Shown here: positions 40,601 through 49,818 of the stretch, piece after piece
Layout: every line of letters starts with the position of its first letter
How positions within the stretch are numbered: position 1 is the stretch's first letter
NCBI RefSeq assembly: GCF_004348265.1
Contig: NZ_SMNT01000025.1
Coordinates: forward strand, 1-57,332
Reading direction: 5' to 3'
From: Methylobacterium segetis
Lineage (GTDB): Bacteria > Pseudomonadota > Alphaproteobacteria > Rhizobiales > Beijerinckiaceae
DNA length: 57,332 bases
Position numbers and translations under genes: made by a program
The notes under the pieces: generated by a model
Database searches by the model: none
Told to the model about the DNA's origin: nothing
The model's input: the letters and a program-made list of their open reading frames with translations, nothing else

Positions 40601-42274
40601 ATGCTCGTGCAGCTTGCGATCCGCGACATCGTTCTGATCGACAAGCTTGAGCTGAACTTCCGCGAAGGGCTGAGCGTCCTGACCGGGGAGACCGGCGCGG
40701 GCAAGTCGATCCTTCTCGACGCCTTCGCCCTGGCGCTCGGCGGGCGCGGCGACGGGCGCCTCGTCCGGCATGGCGAGGGCCAGGGCAGCGTCACCGCGGT
40801 CTTCGATGCGCCCCTCGACCACCCGGCCCGCGCCATCGCCGCGGAGGCCGAGATCGACACCGAGGGCGACCTGATCCTGCGCCGCACGCAGATGGCGGAC
40901 GGGCGCACCCGCGCCTTCGTCAACGATCAGGCGGTCGGCGTGCAGGTTCTGCGGGCGATCGGCGCGGCCCTCGTCGAGATCCACGGCCAGCACGACGACC
41001 GGGCCCTGGCCGATCCCGGCACGCACCGCGCCATCCTCGACGCTTTCGGCGGGCTGCAGAAGCCGCTCGCGGCGGTCGGCGAGCAGGCGAAGCGGGTGCG
41101 GGCCGCCCGCTCGGCTCTCTCCGAGAAGCGGGCCCGCGTCGAGGCCGCGCGCAAGGAGGCCGACTTCCTGCGCCACGCGGTGGACGAACTCGCCACCCTC
41201 GACCCGCAGCCCGGCGAGGAGGCCACCCTGGCCGAGCGCCGCACCGTGATGCAGCAGAGCGAGAAGGTCGCGCGCGAATTGAACGACGCGCTGGAGGCGG
41301 TCGGCGGCCCGAATTCCGGCAGCGCCCACCTCTCCTCGGCCGTGCGCAAGCTGGAGCGGCGGGCCGCGCAGCTTCCCGCCCTCGTCGAGCCCTGCGTCGC
41401 CGCCCTCGACGCGGCGCTCACGGCCCTGGACGAGGCGCGCAGCGTCCTCGACGCGGCGCTGTCCGAGACCGAATTCGACCCCCGCGAACTCGAGCGCGTG
41501 GAGGAGCGGCTGTTCGCCCTGCGCGCCGCCTCCCGCAAGTACGACGTCGCCGCCGACGACCTCGCGGCGCTGCGCGAGCGCTACGAGGCCGACGTGGCGG
41601 CGATCGATGCGGGGGAGGAGGCGCTTGCCGGCCTGCAGCAGGATCTCGATGCGGCCGAGGCCGCCTATGCCCGGGCGGCGGAGAAGCTGAGCGAGGGGCG
41701 CAGGCGCGCGGCCAAGGCCCTCGATTCGGCCGTGAAGGCGGAGCTGCCCCCGCTCAAGCTCGAGCGGGCGCGCTTCATCACGGAGATCGTCACCGACCCC
41801 GAGTCGCGGGACGCCGCCGGCAGCGACCGGGTCGAGTTCTGGGCGCAGACGAACCCGGGCACGCGGCCGGGCCCGATGATGAAGGTGGCCTCCGGCGGCG
41901 AACTCTCCCGCTTCATGCTGGCGCTGAAGGTGGTGCTCGCCGACAAGGGCTCCGCGCCGACCCTCATCTTCGACGAGATCGACACCGGCGTCGGCGGTGC
42001 GGTCGCGGACGCGATCGGCGCGCGGCTCGCCAGATTGTCGCGCAACGTCCAGGTCGTGGCCGTCACCCACGCCCCGCAGGTGGCGGCGCGGGCGCAGACG
42101 CATTTCCTCATCGCCAAGGATCCCGTGAAGGGCAGCGACCGGGTCGCGACGCGGGTCGCGACGCTGCCGGTCGAGGCGCGGAGGGAGGAGATCGCCCGCA
42201 TGCTGGCCGGCGCCACCGTCACGGACGAGGCCCGCGCCGCCGCGGCGCGCCTTCTCCAAGGTGCGGATGCCTGA
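40601..42274 (+). CDS. recN: DNA repair protein RecN
   Basis: SMC-like ATPase of 557 residues active in double-strand break repair. The head domain has Walker A GETGAGKSILLDA (about 30-42). A long coiled coil (about 150-370) carries Ala/Glu/Arg-rich heptads. The C-terminal half has the signature SGGELSRFMLALKVVL and Walker B TLIFDEIDTGVGG. In many alphaproteobacteria ligA follows recN; here a small NepR-like gene follows instead, so that order is broken. Confidence 0.95.
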   Translation: MLVQLAIRDIVLIDKLELNFREGLSVLTGETGAGKSILLDAFALALGGRGDGRLVRHGEGQGSVTAVFDAPLDHPARAIAAEAEIDTEGDLILRRTQMADGRTRAFVNDQAVGVQVLRAIGAALVEIHGQHDDRALADPGTHRAILDAFGGLQKPLAAVGEQAKRVRAARSALSEKRARVEAARKEADFLRHAVDELATLDPQPGEEATLAERRTVMQQSEKVARELNDALEAVGGPNSGSAHLSSAVRKLERRAAQLPALVEPCVAALDAALTALDEARSVLDAALSETEFDPRELERVEERLFALRAASRKYDVAADDLAALRERYEADVAAIDAGEEALAGLQQDLDAAEAAYARAAEKLSEGRRRAAKALDSAVKAELPPLKLERARFITEIVTDPESRDAAGSDRVEFWAQTNPGTRPGPMMKVASGGELSRFMLALKVVLADKGSAPTLIFDEIDTGVGGAVADAIGARLARLSRNVQVVAVTHAPQVAARAQTHFLIAKDPVKGSDRVATRVATLPVEARREEIARMLAGATVTDEARAAAARLLQGADA

Positions 42275-42390
42275 GGCGCGCGAACGCGCGAGATGCGACG
42301 CAGTTGCGCAGGGTATTCGGAGTTTTTCGGCTCGTTCACCCGGGCCCGCACCGGAGCCCGTTCGACTTCGCACTGTCCGACAACTTGGCT

Positions 42391-42409
42391 GTAATGATTT
42401 GTTAACCAT
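42391..42409 (+). promoter_or_regulatory. CtrA-like box with one mismatch
   Basis: GTAA TGATTTG TTAACCAT: correct N7 spacing, one mismatch in the first half, and the second half equals TTAACCAT. It lies about 75 bases before the NepR-like gene in an A/T-richer patch. Confidence 0.5.
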
Positions 42410-42483
42410 CCCGCGCGAGATTCACCGCGCGCTTCCGGTGAAGGTGCGGAAAGCGACATTTCTGTCTCAAGGGGGGAGAGACG

Positions 42484-42696
42484 ATGTGCGAGGACATCGC
42501 CCAGTCCGATAGCTTCTCTGCGGAGAATTGCGGTGCCGTGCCGGCGCTGAGCGTCGATACCGCCTATCGCCTCGGCCACGCGCTCCGCACGATCTACGAG
42601 GACAGCGTCGATCGGCAGCCGATCCCCGATTCGCAGATCGACCTGCTGCTGCGCCTGCGCCACAAGGAGCGGGACCGCCAGCGGATGGCGGGCTGA
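42484..42696 (+). CDS. NepR-like anti-sigma factor
   Basis: Protein of 70 residues. After an N-terminal arm it has LGHALRTIYEDSVDRQPIPD and then LLLRLRHKERD. This fits the NepR pattern (LGxxLRxxYxxxVxxPIPDxxxxLLxxL). NepR proteins bind and inhibit the EcfG sigma factor of the alphaproteobacterial general stress response until phosphorylated PhyR displaces them. No phyR or ecfG is near, so this would be an orphan or paralogue. GGGGGGAG precedes the ATG by seven bases. A CtrA-like box lies upstream. The pattern was read by eye; the tail (RQRMAG) is short. Confidence 0.75.
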   Translation: MCEDIAQSDSFSAENCGAVPALSVDTAYRLGHALRTIYEDSVDRQPIPDSQIDLLLRLRHKERDRQRMAG

Positions 42697-42700
42697 CGCC

Positions 42701-42997
42701 TCACCACTGCCGGGCGCCGGGTCGGCGCCGGTACTCCGCCGCGCGGATCAGGGTGAGCACCTGATCGAGATCCCGCAGCAAACCTCCCTCATCGGCCTTC
42801 GCCCGGTTCGCCTCCGCGGCGTCGGGCGCGCAGCGCAGGCGCACCTGCACGAGCGCGAGATTCCGCTCCAGCGCCTCGCGACGCCTGTGGAGGTCCAGGA
42901 AGGCCGCTTCGCCGGGATCGGTCCGGCCCCGATCCCCTGGCCCTGAATCCGTCTGGCCCGCAGGCTCCACGGACATATCGTTGTCCACGCTCGGCAT
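42701..42997 (-). CDS. Small helical protein, unknown function
   Basis: Frame of 98 residues converging on the NepR-like gene with only four bases between them. The first 30 residues are polar; the rest (about 32-90) is a charged, leucine-containing helix pair ([36 protein letters not shown]) typical of a small cytoplasmic coiled-coil protein. Third-position G/C is high. I do not recognise a family. An internal ATG at residue 8 is also possible. Confidence 0.55.
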   Translation of the reverse strand: MPSVDNDMSVEPAGQTDSGPGDRGRTDPGEAAFLDLHRRREALERNLALVQVRLRCAPDAAEANRAKADEGGLLRDLDQVLTLIRAAEYRRRPGARQW

Positions 42998-43339
42998 TGG
43001 TCTCGTCCGGCCTCATGCCGCCGCTGACGATGCGCGGCAGTGCCGAGACGAGAACGCGCGAGCCGCCCAAACCGTGCCATGCGGGTCGGCTTATCCCGTC
43101 CGCCCTCCCGCGGGCGCGAGGGGCCCGAGACCCGAATATTGCGGCGCACTGCGTAAGCGGTGCAGGGACTTGCAGCCGCCCGGCCGTTGTCATCGCCTTG
43201 TCATGTCCCCGTCATAGAGGCGGCATCGTCGGGCGGCTATCGCAGCCCCGGCCGCTGTCGCGGCCGACCGCGCGGTGCCGCGGCGCCCGGAATCCGGCGC
43301 GCCGCGGTCCAGAGCGCCCGGCAGCAAACGGAGACGCAC
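42998..43339. other. Divergent leader of pstS and the 98-residue gene
   Basis: 342 bases without a gene. The only structure I can name is the Pho box at 43187-43215. The rest is high-GC sequence with no recognised motif; it presumably also holds the promoter for the minus-strand small gene. Confidence 0.5.
43187..43215 (+). promoter_or_regulatory. Pho box: three direct repeats
   Basis: TTGTCAT, TTGTCAT and CCGTCAT occur at 43187, 43198 and 43209, exactly eleven bases apart, matching the PhoB-binding pattern of 7-base repeats with four-base spacers. It ends 124 bases before the pstS start. PhoB, encoded at the end of the same block, should activate the operon here. Confidence 0.88.
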
Positions 43340-44380
43340 GTGAAACCCTTCAGCTACGCGCTCGCCCTCGGCCTCGCGACGATCCAGCTCGCCCTCCCGG
43401 CGGCTGCCGCGGACATCACCGGTGCCGGGGCCACCTTCCCCTTCCCGGTCTATTCGAAATGGGCCGAGGCCTACCGCAAGGAGACCGGCACCGGACTGAA
43501 CTACCAGTCGATCGGCTCCGGCGGCGGCATCAAGCAGATCCAGGCCAGGACCGTCGATTTCGGCGCCACCGACGCGCCGCTCAAGGGCGCGGCCCTCGAG
43601 AAGGACGGCCTCGTCCAGTTCCCGACCGTGATGGGCGGCGTCGTCACCGTGGTGAACATCGCGGGCGTGGAGCCCGGCAAGCTCAAGCTCACGGGCGAGG
43701 TCGTCGCCGACATCTACGCCGGCAAGATCACCAAGTGGTCCGATCCGAAGATCGCGGCCCTCAACGAGGGCGTGAAGCTGCCCGAGGCGACGATCACCCC
43801 GGTCTACCGCTCGGACGCCTCCGGCACGACGAACATCTTCACCACCTACCTGTCCCAGGTCTCCGAGCCCTGGAAGAAGGAGTTCGGCGCGGCCACGACG
43901 ATCTCCTGGCCGGCCGGCCAGGGCGGCAAGGGCAACGAGGGCGTCACCGCCACCGTCAAGCAGGTCCCGAACGCCATCGGCTACGTCGAATCGGCCTACG
44001 CCAAGCAGAACAAGCTCAGCCACACGCTGATCCAGAACAAGGCCGGCAGGTTCCCGCAGCCGGACGACAAGGCGTTCCAGGCCGCCGCCGCCAGCGCCGA
44101 TTGGAAGGCCGCCCCGGGCTTCGGCATCTCGCTCACGAACCAGGCGGGCGAGGGCGCGTGGCCGATCACGGCCGCGACCTTCATCCTCGTCTACAAGGAG
44201 CCGGCTGACGCCGCGAAGTCGACGGACGTGCTCAAGTTCTTCGACTGGGCCTACAAGAACGGCGACCGGCTCGCGACCGAGCTCGACTACGTGCCCCTGC
44301 CCGACGCCGTCATCGGCCTGATCCACGAGGAGTGGAAGCAGATCAAGGGCAAGGACGGGAAGCCCGTCTTCAACATGTGA
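43340..44380 (+). CDS. pstS: Phosphate ABC transporter substrate-binding protein
   Basis: Periplasmic high-affinity phosphate-binding protein of 346 residues. A Sec signal peptide (about 1-23, cut near PAAAA) precedes the mature ITGAGATFPFPVYSKW. Phosphate-contact motifs are GSGGGIKQI, FGATDAPL and RSDASGTTNIF. The start is GTG with GGAGA seven bases upstream; the frame is open to 43160 but nothing there is protein-like. The Pho box is upstream and a 12-bp hairpin follows, probably raising PstS over the other subunits. Confidence 0.96.
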   Translation: MKPFSYALALGLATIQLALPAAAADITGAGATFPFPVYSKWAEAYRKETGTGLNYQSIGSGGGIKQIQARTVDFGATDAPLKGAALEKDGLVQFPTVMGGVVTVVNIAGVEPGKLKLTGEVVADIYAGKITKWSDPKIAALNEGVKLPEATITPVYRSDASGTTNIFTTYLSQVSEPWKKEFGAATTISWPAGQGGKGNEGVTATVKQVPNAIGYVESAYAKQNKLSHTLIQNKAGRFPQPDDKAFQAAAASADWKAAPGFGISLTNQAGEGAWPITAATFILVYKEPADAAKSTDVLKFFDWAYKNGDRLATELDYVPLPDAVIGLIHEEWKQIKGKDGKPVFNM

Positions 44381-44390
44381 GGCCGGCCGC

Positions 44391-44420
44391 CTCTCCCCTC
44401 CCTGCACGGGGAGGGGAGAG
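44391..44420 (+). terminator. 12-bp hairpin between pstS and pstC
   Basis: CTCTCCCCTCCC (44391-44402) and GGGAGGGGAGAG (44409-44420) are perfectly complementary around a six-base loop, with no T run. It lies 10 bases after the pstS stop. It is likely a partial terminator or an mRNA-stabilising hairpin that gives more PstS than PstC/A/B. Confidence 0.65.
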
Positions 44421-44486
44421 CCCCGCCGCTCCGCTCGCATCCGACACCGCCGCGCGCTAAACGCCTCGAACCGACGAGAATTGCGG

Positions 44487-45464
44487 ATGGCCTCCTTGAC
44501 CGAACAGATCGCGCTGGCGCGCTCCGATGCGGGAATCGTGCGCAGGCCCCCGAGCAAGGGTCTCGACGGCCTGTTCCGCGCCGCCTCCTACGGCTCCGCC
44601 CTCGTCGTCCTCCTCGTCCTCGCCGGCATCCTCGGCTCGATCGCCTATGGCGGCTGGCCGGCCTTCCGCGAATTCGGGCCCGGCTTCGTCACCTCGACCG
44701 CCTGGAACATCGGCACCGAGCAGTTCGGCGCCTGGGTCGCGATCGTCGGCACCCTCGCCTCGGCCCTGATCGCGCTTCTGATCGGCGTGCCCCTCTCGCT
44801 CGCCATCGCCGTCTACCTGACGCAGCTCTGCCCCGGCTGGGCGCGCAAGCCCGTCGCCATGACGATCGAGCTCCTCGCCGCGGTGCCGAGCATCATCTAC
44901 GGCATGTGGGGGCTGTTCATCTTCGCGCCGCTCTTCGCGCGCTTCGTGCAGGTGCCGGTCTCGAACCTCGTCGAGGGCCTGCCCATCGTCGGCACGCTGC
45001 TCTACGCCCGCGTTCCCTCCGGCGTCGGCATCCTGACGGCGGGCATCATCCTCGCCATCATGATCGTGCCCTTCGTGGCCTCGATCACCCGCGACATGCT
45101 CGACCAGATCCCGACCATCCTGCGGGAGAGCGCCTACGGGATCGGCTGCACCACCTGGGAGGTGGTGCGCCACGTGCTCGTCCCGCAGGCCTCGGTCTCG
45201 ATCATCGGCGCCATCATGCTCGGGCTCGGCCGGGCGCTCGGCGAGACCATGGCGGTCACCTTCGTGATCGGCAACGCCAACCGTCTCTCCGCCTCGATCT
45301 TCGATCCGGGCTCGACCATCGCATCCCGCATCGCCAACGAGTTCAACGAGGCGGACGGGATGCAGCTCAACGCGCTGATGGCGCTCGGCTGCATCCTCTT
45401 CGTGATCACCGTCATCGTGCTCATCGTCGCGCGCCTGCTCGTGCGCCGCGCCAAGGTCGCCTGA
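44487..45464 (+). CDS. pstC: Phosphate ABC transporter permease PstC
   Basis: Inner-membrane permease of 325 residues with six to seven spans. The first helix is at about 33-58 ([20 protein letters not shown]), and the ABC-contact loop [23 protein letters not shown] lies in the second half, followed by [12 protein letters not shown]. With PstA it forms the channel of the phosphate importer. An in-frame TTG two codons upstream is less likely than the ATG. pstA follows after 11 bases. Confidence 0.95.
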   Translation: MASLTEQIALARSDAGIVRRPPSKGLDGLFRAASYGSALVVLLVLAGILGSIAYGGWPAFREFGPGFVTSTAWNIGTEQFGAWVAIVGTLASALIALLIGVPLSLAIAVYLTQLCPGWARKPVAMTIELLAAVPSIIYGMWGLFIFAPLFARFVQVPVSNLVEGLPIVGTLLYARVPSGVGILTAGIILAIMIVPFVASITRDMLDQIPTILRESAYGIGCTTWEVVRHVLVPQASVSIIGAIMLGLGRALGETMAVTFVIGNANRLSASIFDPGSTIASRIANEFNEADGMQLNALMALGCILFVITVIVLIVARLLVRRAKVA

Positions 45465-45475
45465 GGAGGCCGCCG

Positions 45476-46378
45476 ATGGATGCCGTCAACCCCTTGACCG
45501 AAGCCGCGCCACGGGGCGGTGCGCCCATCGGGAGCCGGGTGCGCCCGAGCCGCCGTCTGGCGGACCGGACTCTGAGGATCGCCTGCCTGCTGGCGACCAT
45601 CATCGGCGCCGTGGTGCTCGGCTCGATCCTGCTGATGCTCATCGTCGAGGGCCTGCGCGGCTTCTCCGCGACGCTCCTGACCCAGCCGACGCCGGGTCCG
45701 GGCTCCGAGGGCGGCGGCATCGCCAACGCGGTGCTCGGCAGCCTCATCCTCACCCTGATCGGCATCGTGGTGGCGACCCCGATCGGCGTGATGGCGGGGA
45801 CCTACCTCGCCGAGTACGGCCGCGGCTCGAAGCTCGCCGACCTGATCCGCTTCCTCAACGACGTCCTGCTCTCGGCCCCCTCGATCCTGATCGGCCTGTT
45901 CGTCTACACGCTGATGGTGCGGCCGATGGGAACCTATTCGGGCTGGGCCGGCGGCGTGGCGCTCGCCATCATCGCGACGCCGGTCATCGTGCGCACCACC
46001 GAGGACATGCTGCGCCTCGTGCCCGGCACGCTGCGCGAGGCCGGCGCCGCGCTCGGCGCACCGACCTCACGGGTGATCATGAGCGTGACGTGGCGCGCCG
46101 CCTCCGCCGGCATCGTCACGGGCGTGATCCTGGCCCTCGCCCGCATCGCCGGCGAGACGGCGCCGCTCCTGTTCACGGCGCTCAACAACAATTCCTGGTT
46201 CAACGCCAACCTGATGGGCGGCGTCGCGAACCTGCCGGTGATGATCTACCAATTCGCCCTCTCGCCCTACCCGAACTGGCAGAGCCTCGCCTGGGCGGGC
46301 GCCCTCCTGATCACGATGGCCATCCTGGCCCTCTCCGTGGTGGCGCGCCTCGTCATCAAGACCGAGCGGGCGCGCTGA
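45476..46378 (+). CDS. pstA: Phosphate ABC transporter permease PstA
   Basis: Second permease subunit, 300 residues, about six spans (first at about 32-55). The coupling loop is [24 protein letters not shown], followed by [17 protein letters not shown]. The ATG at 45476 has GAGGAGG just upstream. pstB follows after 52 bases. Normal length. Confidence 0.95.
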   Translation: MDAVNPLTEAAPRGGAPIGSRVRPSRRLADRTLRIACLLATIIGAVVLGSILLMLIVEGLRGFSATLLTQPTPGPGSEGGGIANAVLGSLILTLIGIVVATPIGVMAGTYLAEYGRGSKLADLIRFLNDVLLSAPSILIGLFVYTLMVRPMGTYSGWAGGVALAIIATPVIVRTTEDMLRLVPGTLREAGAALGAPTSRVIMSVTWRAASAGIVTGVILALARIAGETAPLLFTALNNNSWFNANLMGGVANLPVMIYQFALSPYPNWQSLAWAGALLITMAILALSVVARLVIKTERAR

Positions 46379-46430
46379 GCGCCCGCCTTCACGCTTCCCG
46401 GCCGTCTGGCCAGACGAAGGAATCCCTCCG

Positions 46431-47246
46431 ATGAGCGCCTCCCCCGCCGTCAGCGCGCCGCTCAGCGGCCGCAGCCAGGCCAACGCGAGCGCGCCCGTGC
46501 GCATCGCCGTGAAGAACCTCGACTTCTACTACGGCACGTTCCACGGCCTGAAGAACATCAACCTCAACTTCCATGACCGGCAGGTCACCGCCCTGATCGG
46601 GCCTTCGGGCTGCGGGAAGTCGACCCTGCTGCGCACCTTCAACCGGATCTACAGCCTCTACCCGGAGCAGCGCGCGGACGGCGAGATCCTCCTCGACGGG
46701 CAGAACATCCTCGACCCGAAGGTCGATCTCAACGAGCTGCGCGCCCGGGTCGGCATGGTGTTCCAGAAGCCGACGCCCTTCCCGATGTCGATCTACGACA
46801 ACGTCGCCTTCGGGCTGCGCCTCTACGAGCGCCTGCCGAAGGCCGACCTCGACCTGCGCGTCGAGGAGAGCCTGCGCAAGGCGGCGCTCTGGGACGAGGT
46901 GAAGGACAAGCTGAAGCAATCCGGCATGGGCCTCTCGGGCGGCCAGCAGCAGCGCCTCTGCATCGCCCGCACGGTGGCGCAGCGCCCGGAGGTGATCCTG
47001 TTCGACGAGCCGACCTCGGCGCTGGACCCGATCTCGACGGGGCGGATCGAGGAGCTGATCGAGCAGCTGCGCGACGAGTTCACGATCGCCATCGTCACGC
47101 ACAACATGCAGCAGGCGGCCCGCATCTCGCAGTTCACCGCCTTCATGTATCTCGGCGAACTCGTCGAGTTCGGCCCGACGACCCGGATCTTCATGAACCC
47201 GGAGAAGCGGCAGACGCAGGATTACATCACCGGCCGCTTCGGCTGA
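46431..47246 (+). CDS. pstB: Phosphate ABC transporter ATP-binding protein
   Basis: ATPase of 271 residues that powers phosphate import. Walker A is [12 protein letters not shown] (about 58-69), Q-loop [12 protein letters not shown], signature [13 protein letters not shown] and Walker [14 protein letters not shown], with the switch His in IVTHNMQQA. It starts with a 20-residue variable arm. Position in the pst operon confirms the substrate. Confidence 0.97.
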   Translation: MSASPAVSAPLSGRSQANASAPVRIAVKNLDFYYGTFHGLKNINLNFHDRQVTALIGPSGCGKSTLLRTFNRIYSLYPEQRADGEILLDGQNILDPKVDLNELRARVGMVFQKPTPFPMSIYDNVAFGLRLYERLPKADLDLRVEESLRKAALWDEVKDKLKQSGMGLSGGQQQRLCIARTVAQRPEVILFDEPTSALDPISTGRIEELIEQLRDEFTIAIVTHNMQQAARISQFTAFMYLGELVEFGPTTRIFMNPEKRQTQDYITGRFG

Positions 47247-47299
47247 GCCGGCCCGTCACCCGCTCTCCCGTTCCCGCGCCCGACCCGAGGATCACGACC

Positions 47300-48019
47300 A
47301 TGTCCGAGCACATCGTCACCTCCTACGACAACGATCTCGACGACCTGCGCCGGTCGATCTCGGAGATGGGAGGCGTCGCCGAGAAGATGATGGCCGATGC
47401 GAGCCAGGCGCTCGTGCGGCGCGACACCGTGCTCGCCCAGGCCGTCATCGCCGCCGACAAGCGCCTCGACGTGCTCCAGCGCGAGATCGAGGAACGCGCC
47501 GTCCTCCTCATCGCCCGCCGCCAGCCGCTCGCCATCGATCTGCGCGAGACGATCTCGGCGATCCGCGTCTCGGGCGATCTCGAGCGGATCGGGGATCTCG
47601 CGAAGAACATCGCCAAGCGCGTGGTCGCGATCAGCGATCAGGCGCAGGCTCAGAAGATCGTGCTCGGCGTCCAGCACATGAGCGACCTCGTGCAGGAGCA
47701 GCTCAAGGACGTGCTCGACGCCTATGCCAGCCGGGACACGAAGTCGGCCCACGACGTCTGGGAGCGGGACGGGGCGATCGACGCCCTCTACAACTCCCTG
47801 TTCCGCGAACTCCTGACCTACATGATGGAGGACCCGCGCAACATCTCGTTCTGCACGCACCTCCTGTTCTGCGCCAAGAACGTCGAGCGGATCGGCGACC
47901 ACACCACCAACATCGCCGAGACGATCCACTACCTCGCCACCGGCGAGACGCTCGCGATCGAGCGTCCGAAGAACGATGCCTCGAACTACGCGACGGTGTC
48001 TCCGGGAACGGCGGCCTGA
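47300..48019 (+). CDS. phoU: Phosphate signalling protein PhoU
   Basis: Helical metal-binding protein of 239 residues made of two PhoU three-helix repeats (about 15-110 and 118-215). The motif NVERIGDHTTNIAETI near the C-terminus and the corresponding ISGDLERIGD-type motif (RVSGDLERIGDLAKNI) in the first repeat are diagnostic. PhoU represses the Pho response when phosphate is ample, through PhoR and the Pst transporter. It precedes phoB by 13 bases. Confidence 0.96.
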   Translation: MSEHIVTSYDNDLDDLRRSISEMGGVAEKMMADASQALVRRDTVLAQAVIAADKRLDVLQREIEERAVLLIARRQPLAIDLRETISAIRVSGDLERIGDLAKNIAKRVVAISDQAQAQKIVLGVQHMSDLVQEQLKDVLDAYASRDTKSAHDVWERDGAIDALYNSLFRELLTYMMEDPRNISFCTHLLFCAKNVERIGDHTTNIAETIHYLATGETLAIERPKNDASNYATVSPGTAA

Positions 48020-48032
48020 CGCAGGAACGGGG

Positions 48033-48734
48033 ATGAGCACGCGGATCCTGATCGTCGAGGACGAGGAGGCGCTGACCCTCCTGCTTCGCTACAACCTGGA
48101 GGCGGAGGGCTTCACCGTCGATTCCGCCGCCCGCGGCGACGAGGCGGAGTTGCGCCTTGCCGAGCAGGTGCCGGACCTCGTCCTCCTCGACTGGATGCTG
48201 CCGGGGCTGTCCGGGATCGAGATCTGCCGCCGAATCCGGGCCCGCCGCGAGACGGAGCGGCTGCCCGTCATCATGCTCACCGCCCGCGGCGAGGAGGGCG
48301 ACCGCATCCGCGGGCTCGGCACGGGGGCGGACGACTACATCGTCAAGCCGTTCTCGGTGCCGGAACTGCTCGCCCGCGTGCGCGCGCTCCTGCGCCGCGC
48401 CAAGCCCGCCCATGTGGCGAACCTCCTGGTTGCCGGCGACATCGAGCTCGACCGCGTCAGCCATCGCATCCGCCGCTCGGGCCGCGAGATCCATCTCGGC
48501 CCGACCGAGTTCAAGCTCCTCGAATTCCTGATGCAGAGCCCCGGACGGGTCTTCTCCCGCGAGCAGCTCCTCGACGGGGTCTGGGGGCACGACGTCTACA
48601 TCGACGAGCGCACGGTGGACGTGCATGTCGGGCGCCTGCGCAAGGCCATCAACCGCCCGCGCCAATCCGATCCGATCCGCACCGTGCGCGGCTCCGGCTA
48701 CTCCTTCGACGAGATGTTCTCGGGCGTGGACTAG
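48033..48734 (+). CDS. phoB: Phosphate regulon response regulator PhoB
   Basis: OmpR-family regulator of 233 residues: receiver domain with ILIVEDEEALTLLLRYNL and the phosphoacceptor Asp in LVLLDWMLPG (about residue 53), then a winged helix with LGPTEFKLLEFLMQ and RTVDVHVGRLRKAI. Its place after phoU and the Pho box before pstS identify it as PhoB rather than a paralogue. The cognate kinase gene phoR is not in this window. Confidence 0.94.
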   Translation: MSTRILIVEDEEALTLLLRYNLEAEGFTVDSAARGDEAELRLAEQVPDLVLLDWMLPGLSGIEICRRIRARRETERLPVIMLTARGEEGDRIRGLGTGADDYIVKPFSVPELLARVRALLRRAKPAHVANLLVAGDIELDRVSHRIRRSGREIHLGPTEFKLLEFLMQSPGRVFSREQLLDGVWGHDVYIDERTVDVHVGRLRKAINRPRQSDPIRTVRGSGYSFDEMFSGVD

Positions 48735-48773
48735 CGCGCGGGCCGCTCGAGTCTCGGGCGCCCCTGAATCGAC

Positions 48774-48806
48774 GAAGCCCGCCGACGGCGTACCGGGGCG
48801 GGCTTC
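48774..48806. terminator. Bidirectional hairpin between phoB and gcrA
   Basis: GAAGCCCGCC (48774-48783) pairs with GGCGGGCTTC (48797-48806) around a 13-base loop. It lies between the convergent phoB and gcrA genes, so it probably ends both transcripts. Confidence 0.65.
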
Positions 48807-48846
48807 ATCGATCGGGTCTTCCCAGGAGAGGGGAGGGACGCCCCTC

Positions 48847-49380
48847 CTAGCGGAACCCCGCCACCCGGCGGTCCCGCTTGCGCTCGGCGGCGGGCTGATA
48901 GGCGATCTGGGCGTGGTGCGTGCAGTAGGGCAGCCCGGTGATCGAGCGGGCGCCGCAGAAGCGGAATTCCGGCGTCGTCGGATCGCCCATCGGCCAGCGG
49001 CACATCGATTCGCGCAGGTCCATGATGGTCACCCGCTCGGAGACCGCCAGTGCCACGGTCTCGGAGGCCGGCTGCGCCGGCGGCGGGAAATCGGGGGCCG
49101 GCCGGTGCGCGGTGATCGCGATCGGCTCCGGCGCCTCCTCGATGATCTCGACGGCCGTCGCCTCGGCCTCCCCGTCGCGCTCCGGCTTGCGGCGCCCGTT
49201 CACGGGAGCGGGGGCGGCCTTGATCCGGCCGGCGAGGCCGAGCCGGTGGACCTTTCCGATCACGGCGTTGCGGGTCACGCCGCCGAGCTGAGCCGCGATC
49301 TTGCTCGCGCTCTGCCCGTCCTCCCACAGACGCCGCAGCAGCTCGACGCGCTCGTCCGTCCAGCTCAGGCCTGCTTCCAT
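48847..49380 (-). CDS. gcrA: Cell-cycle regulator GcrA
   Basis: GcrA of 177 residues. The N-terminal DNA-binding domain begins WTDERVELLRRLWEDGQSAS and continues VTRNAVIGKVHRLGL; an Ala/Pro/Glu-rich linker (about 55-115) follows, and the C-terminal domain has ESMCRWPMGDP and FRFCGARSITGLPYCTHH, which contacts the housekeeping sigma factor. In Caulobacter GcrA acts with RNA polymerase at promoters with CcrM-methylated GANTC sites. The ATG has GGAGGGGG upstream. It is convergent to phoB. Confidence 0.95.
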   Translation of the reverse strand: MEAGLSWTDERVELLRRLWEDGQSASKIAAQLGGVTRNAVIGKVHRLGLAGRIKAAPAPVNGRRKPERDGEAEATAVEIIEEAPEPIAITAHRPAPDFPPPAQPASETVALAVSERVTIMDLRESMCRWPMGDPTTPEFRFCGARSITGLPYCTHHAQIAYQPAAERKRDRRVAGFR

Positions 49381-49818
49381 CGTCGCCCCCTCCTGAACGC
49401 TGCGATCACCGCGGCCACGCCCTCAGGCAGGCGTTGCAGGCCGGTCGCGCAGGTCAGCCGCCTCCAAGCCGCGGGTCCCGGTCAGTCGGGCAGCCGGTGC
49501 AGGATTCGAACGATCGCGCCACTGGTGATGGCCGCCGGGGGCGTGCCCCTGGCGACGCGGATGAACCTACAAGAGGGCTCGTGGACGATGCAAGAGTCGA
49601 CACAGGGCCCACCTCCGGGGGCGCCCCTGTTTCCACCGCCAAAGGCCGGGGCGGCCCTCCGCGTGCCGCCGGGCTTGTGCGCGGCGGCACGGATCTGTGG
49701 CCGCCGCGCATCAGCCCGGCCGAACCCGTCCGATTGCCGTGCCCGGGCCGGAACGATAGAATGGCCAAGCTCGTTCGGCTGGGGGTGTGGTCAGAGGCAG
49801 GGCACGGGGACAATCGCC
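49381..49818. other. 438-bp divergent leader of gcrA and the patatin gene
   Basis: No gene seen. It contains a hairpin at 49535-49552 (CCGGGGGC, GT, GCCCCTGG, one G-T pair) and a palindrome GGGGCGCCCC near 49617. The phrase GATTCGAAC near 49503 recalls a tRNA T-arm but no cloverleaf can be drawn. It presumably carries the gcrA and patatin promoters. Confidence 0.4.

Noticed and set aside
49490..49580. tRNA-like GATTCGAAC in the gcrA leader
   Set aside because: The flanking bases do not pair as a T stem on either strand and no acceptor, D or anticodon arm can be drawn.
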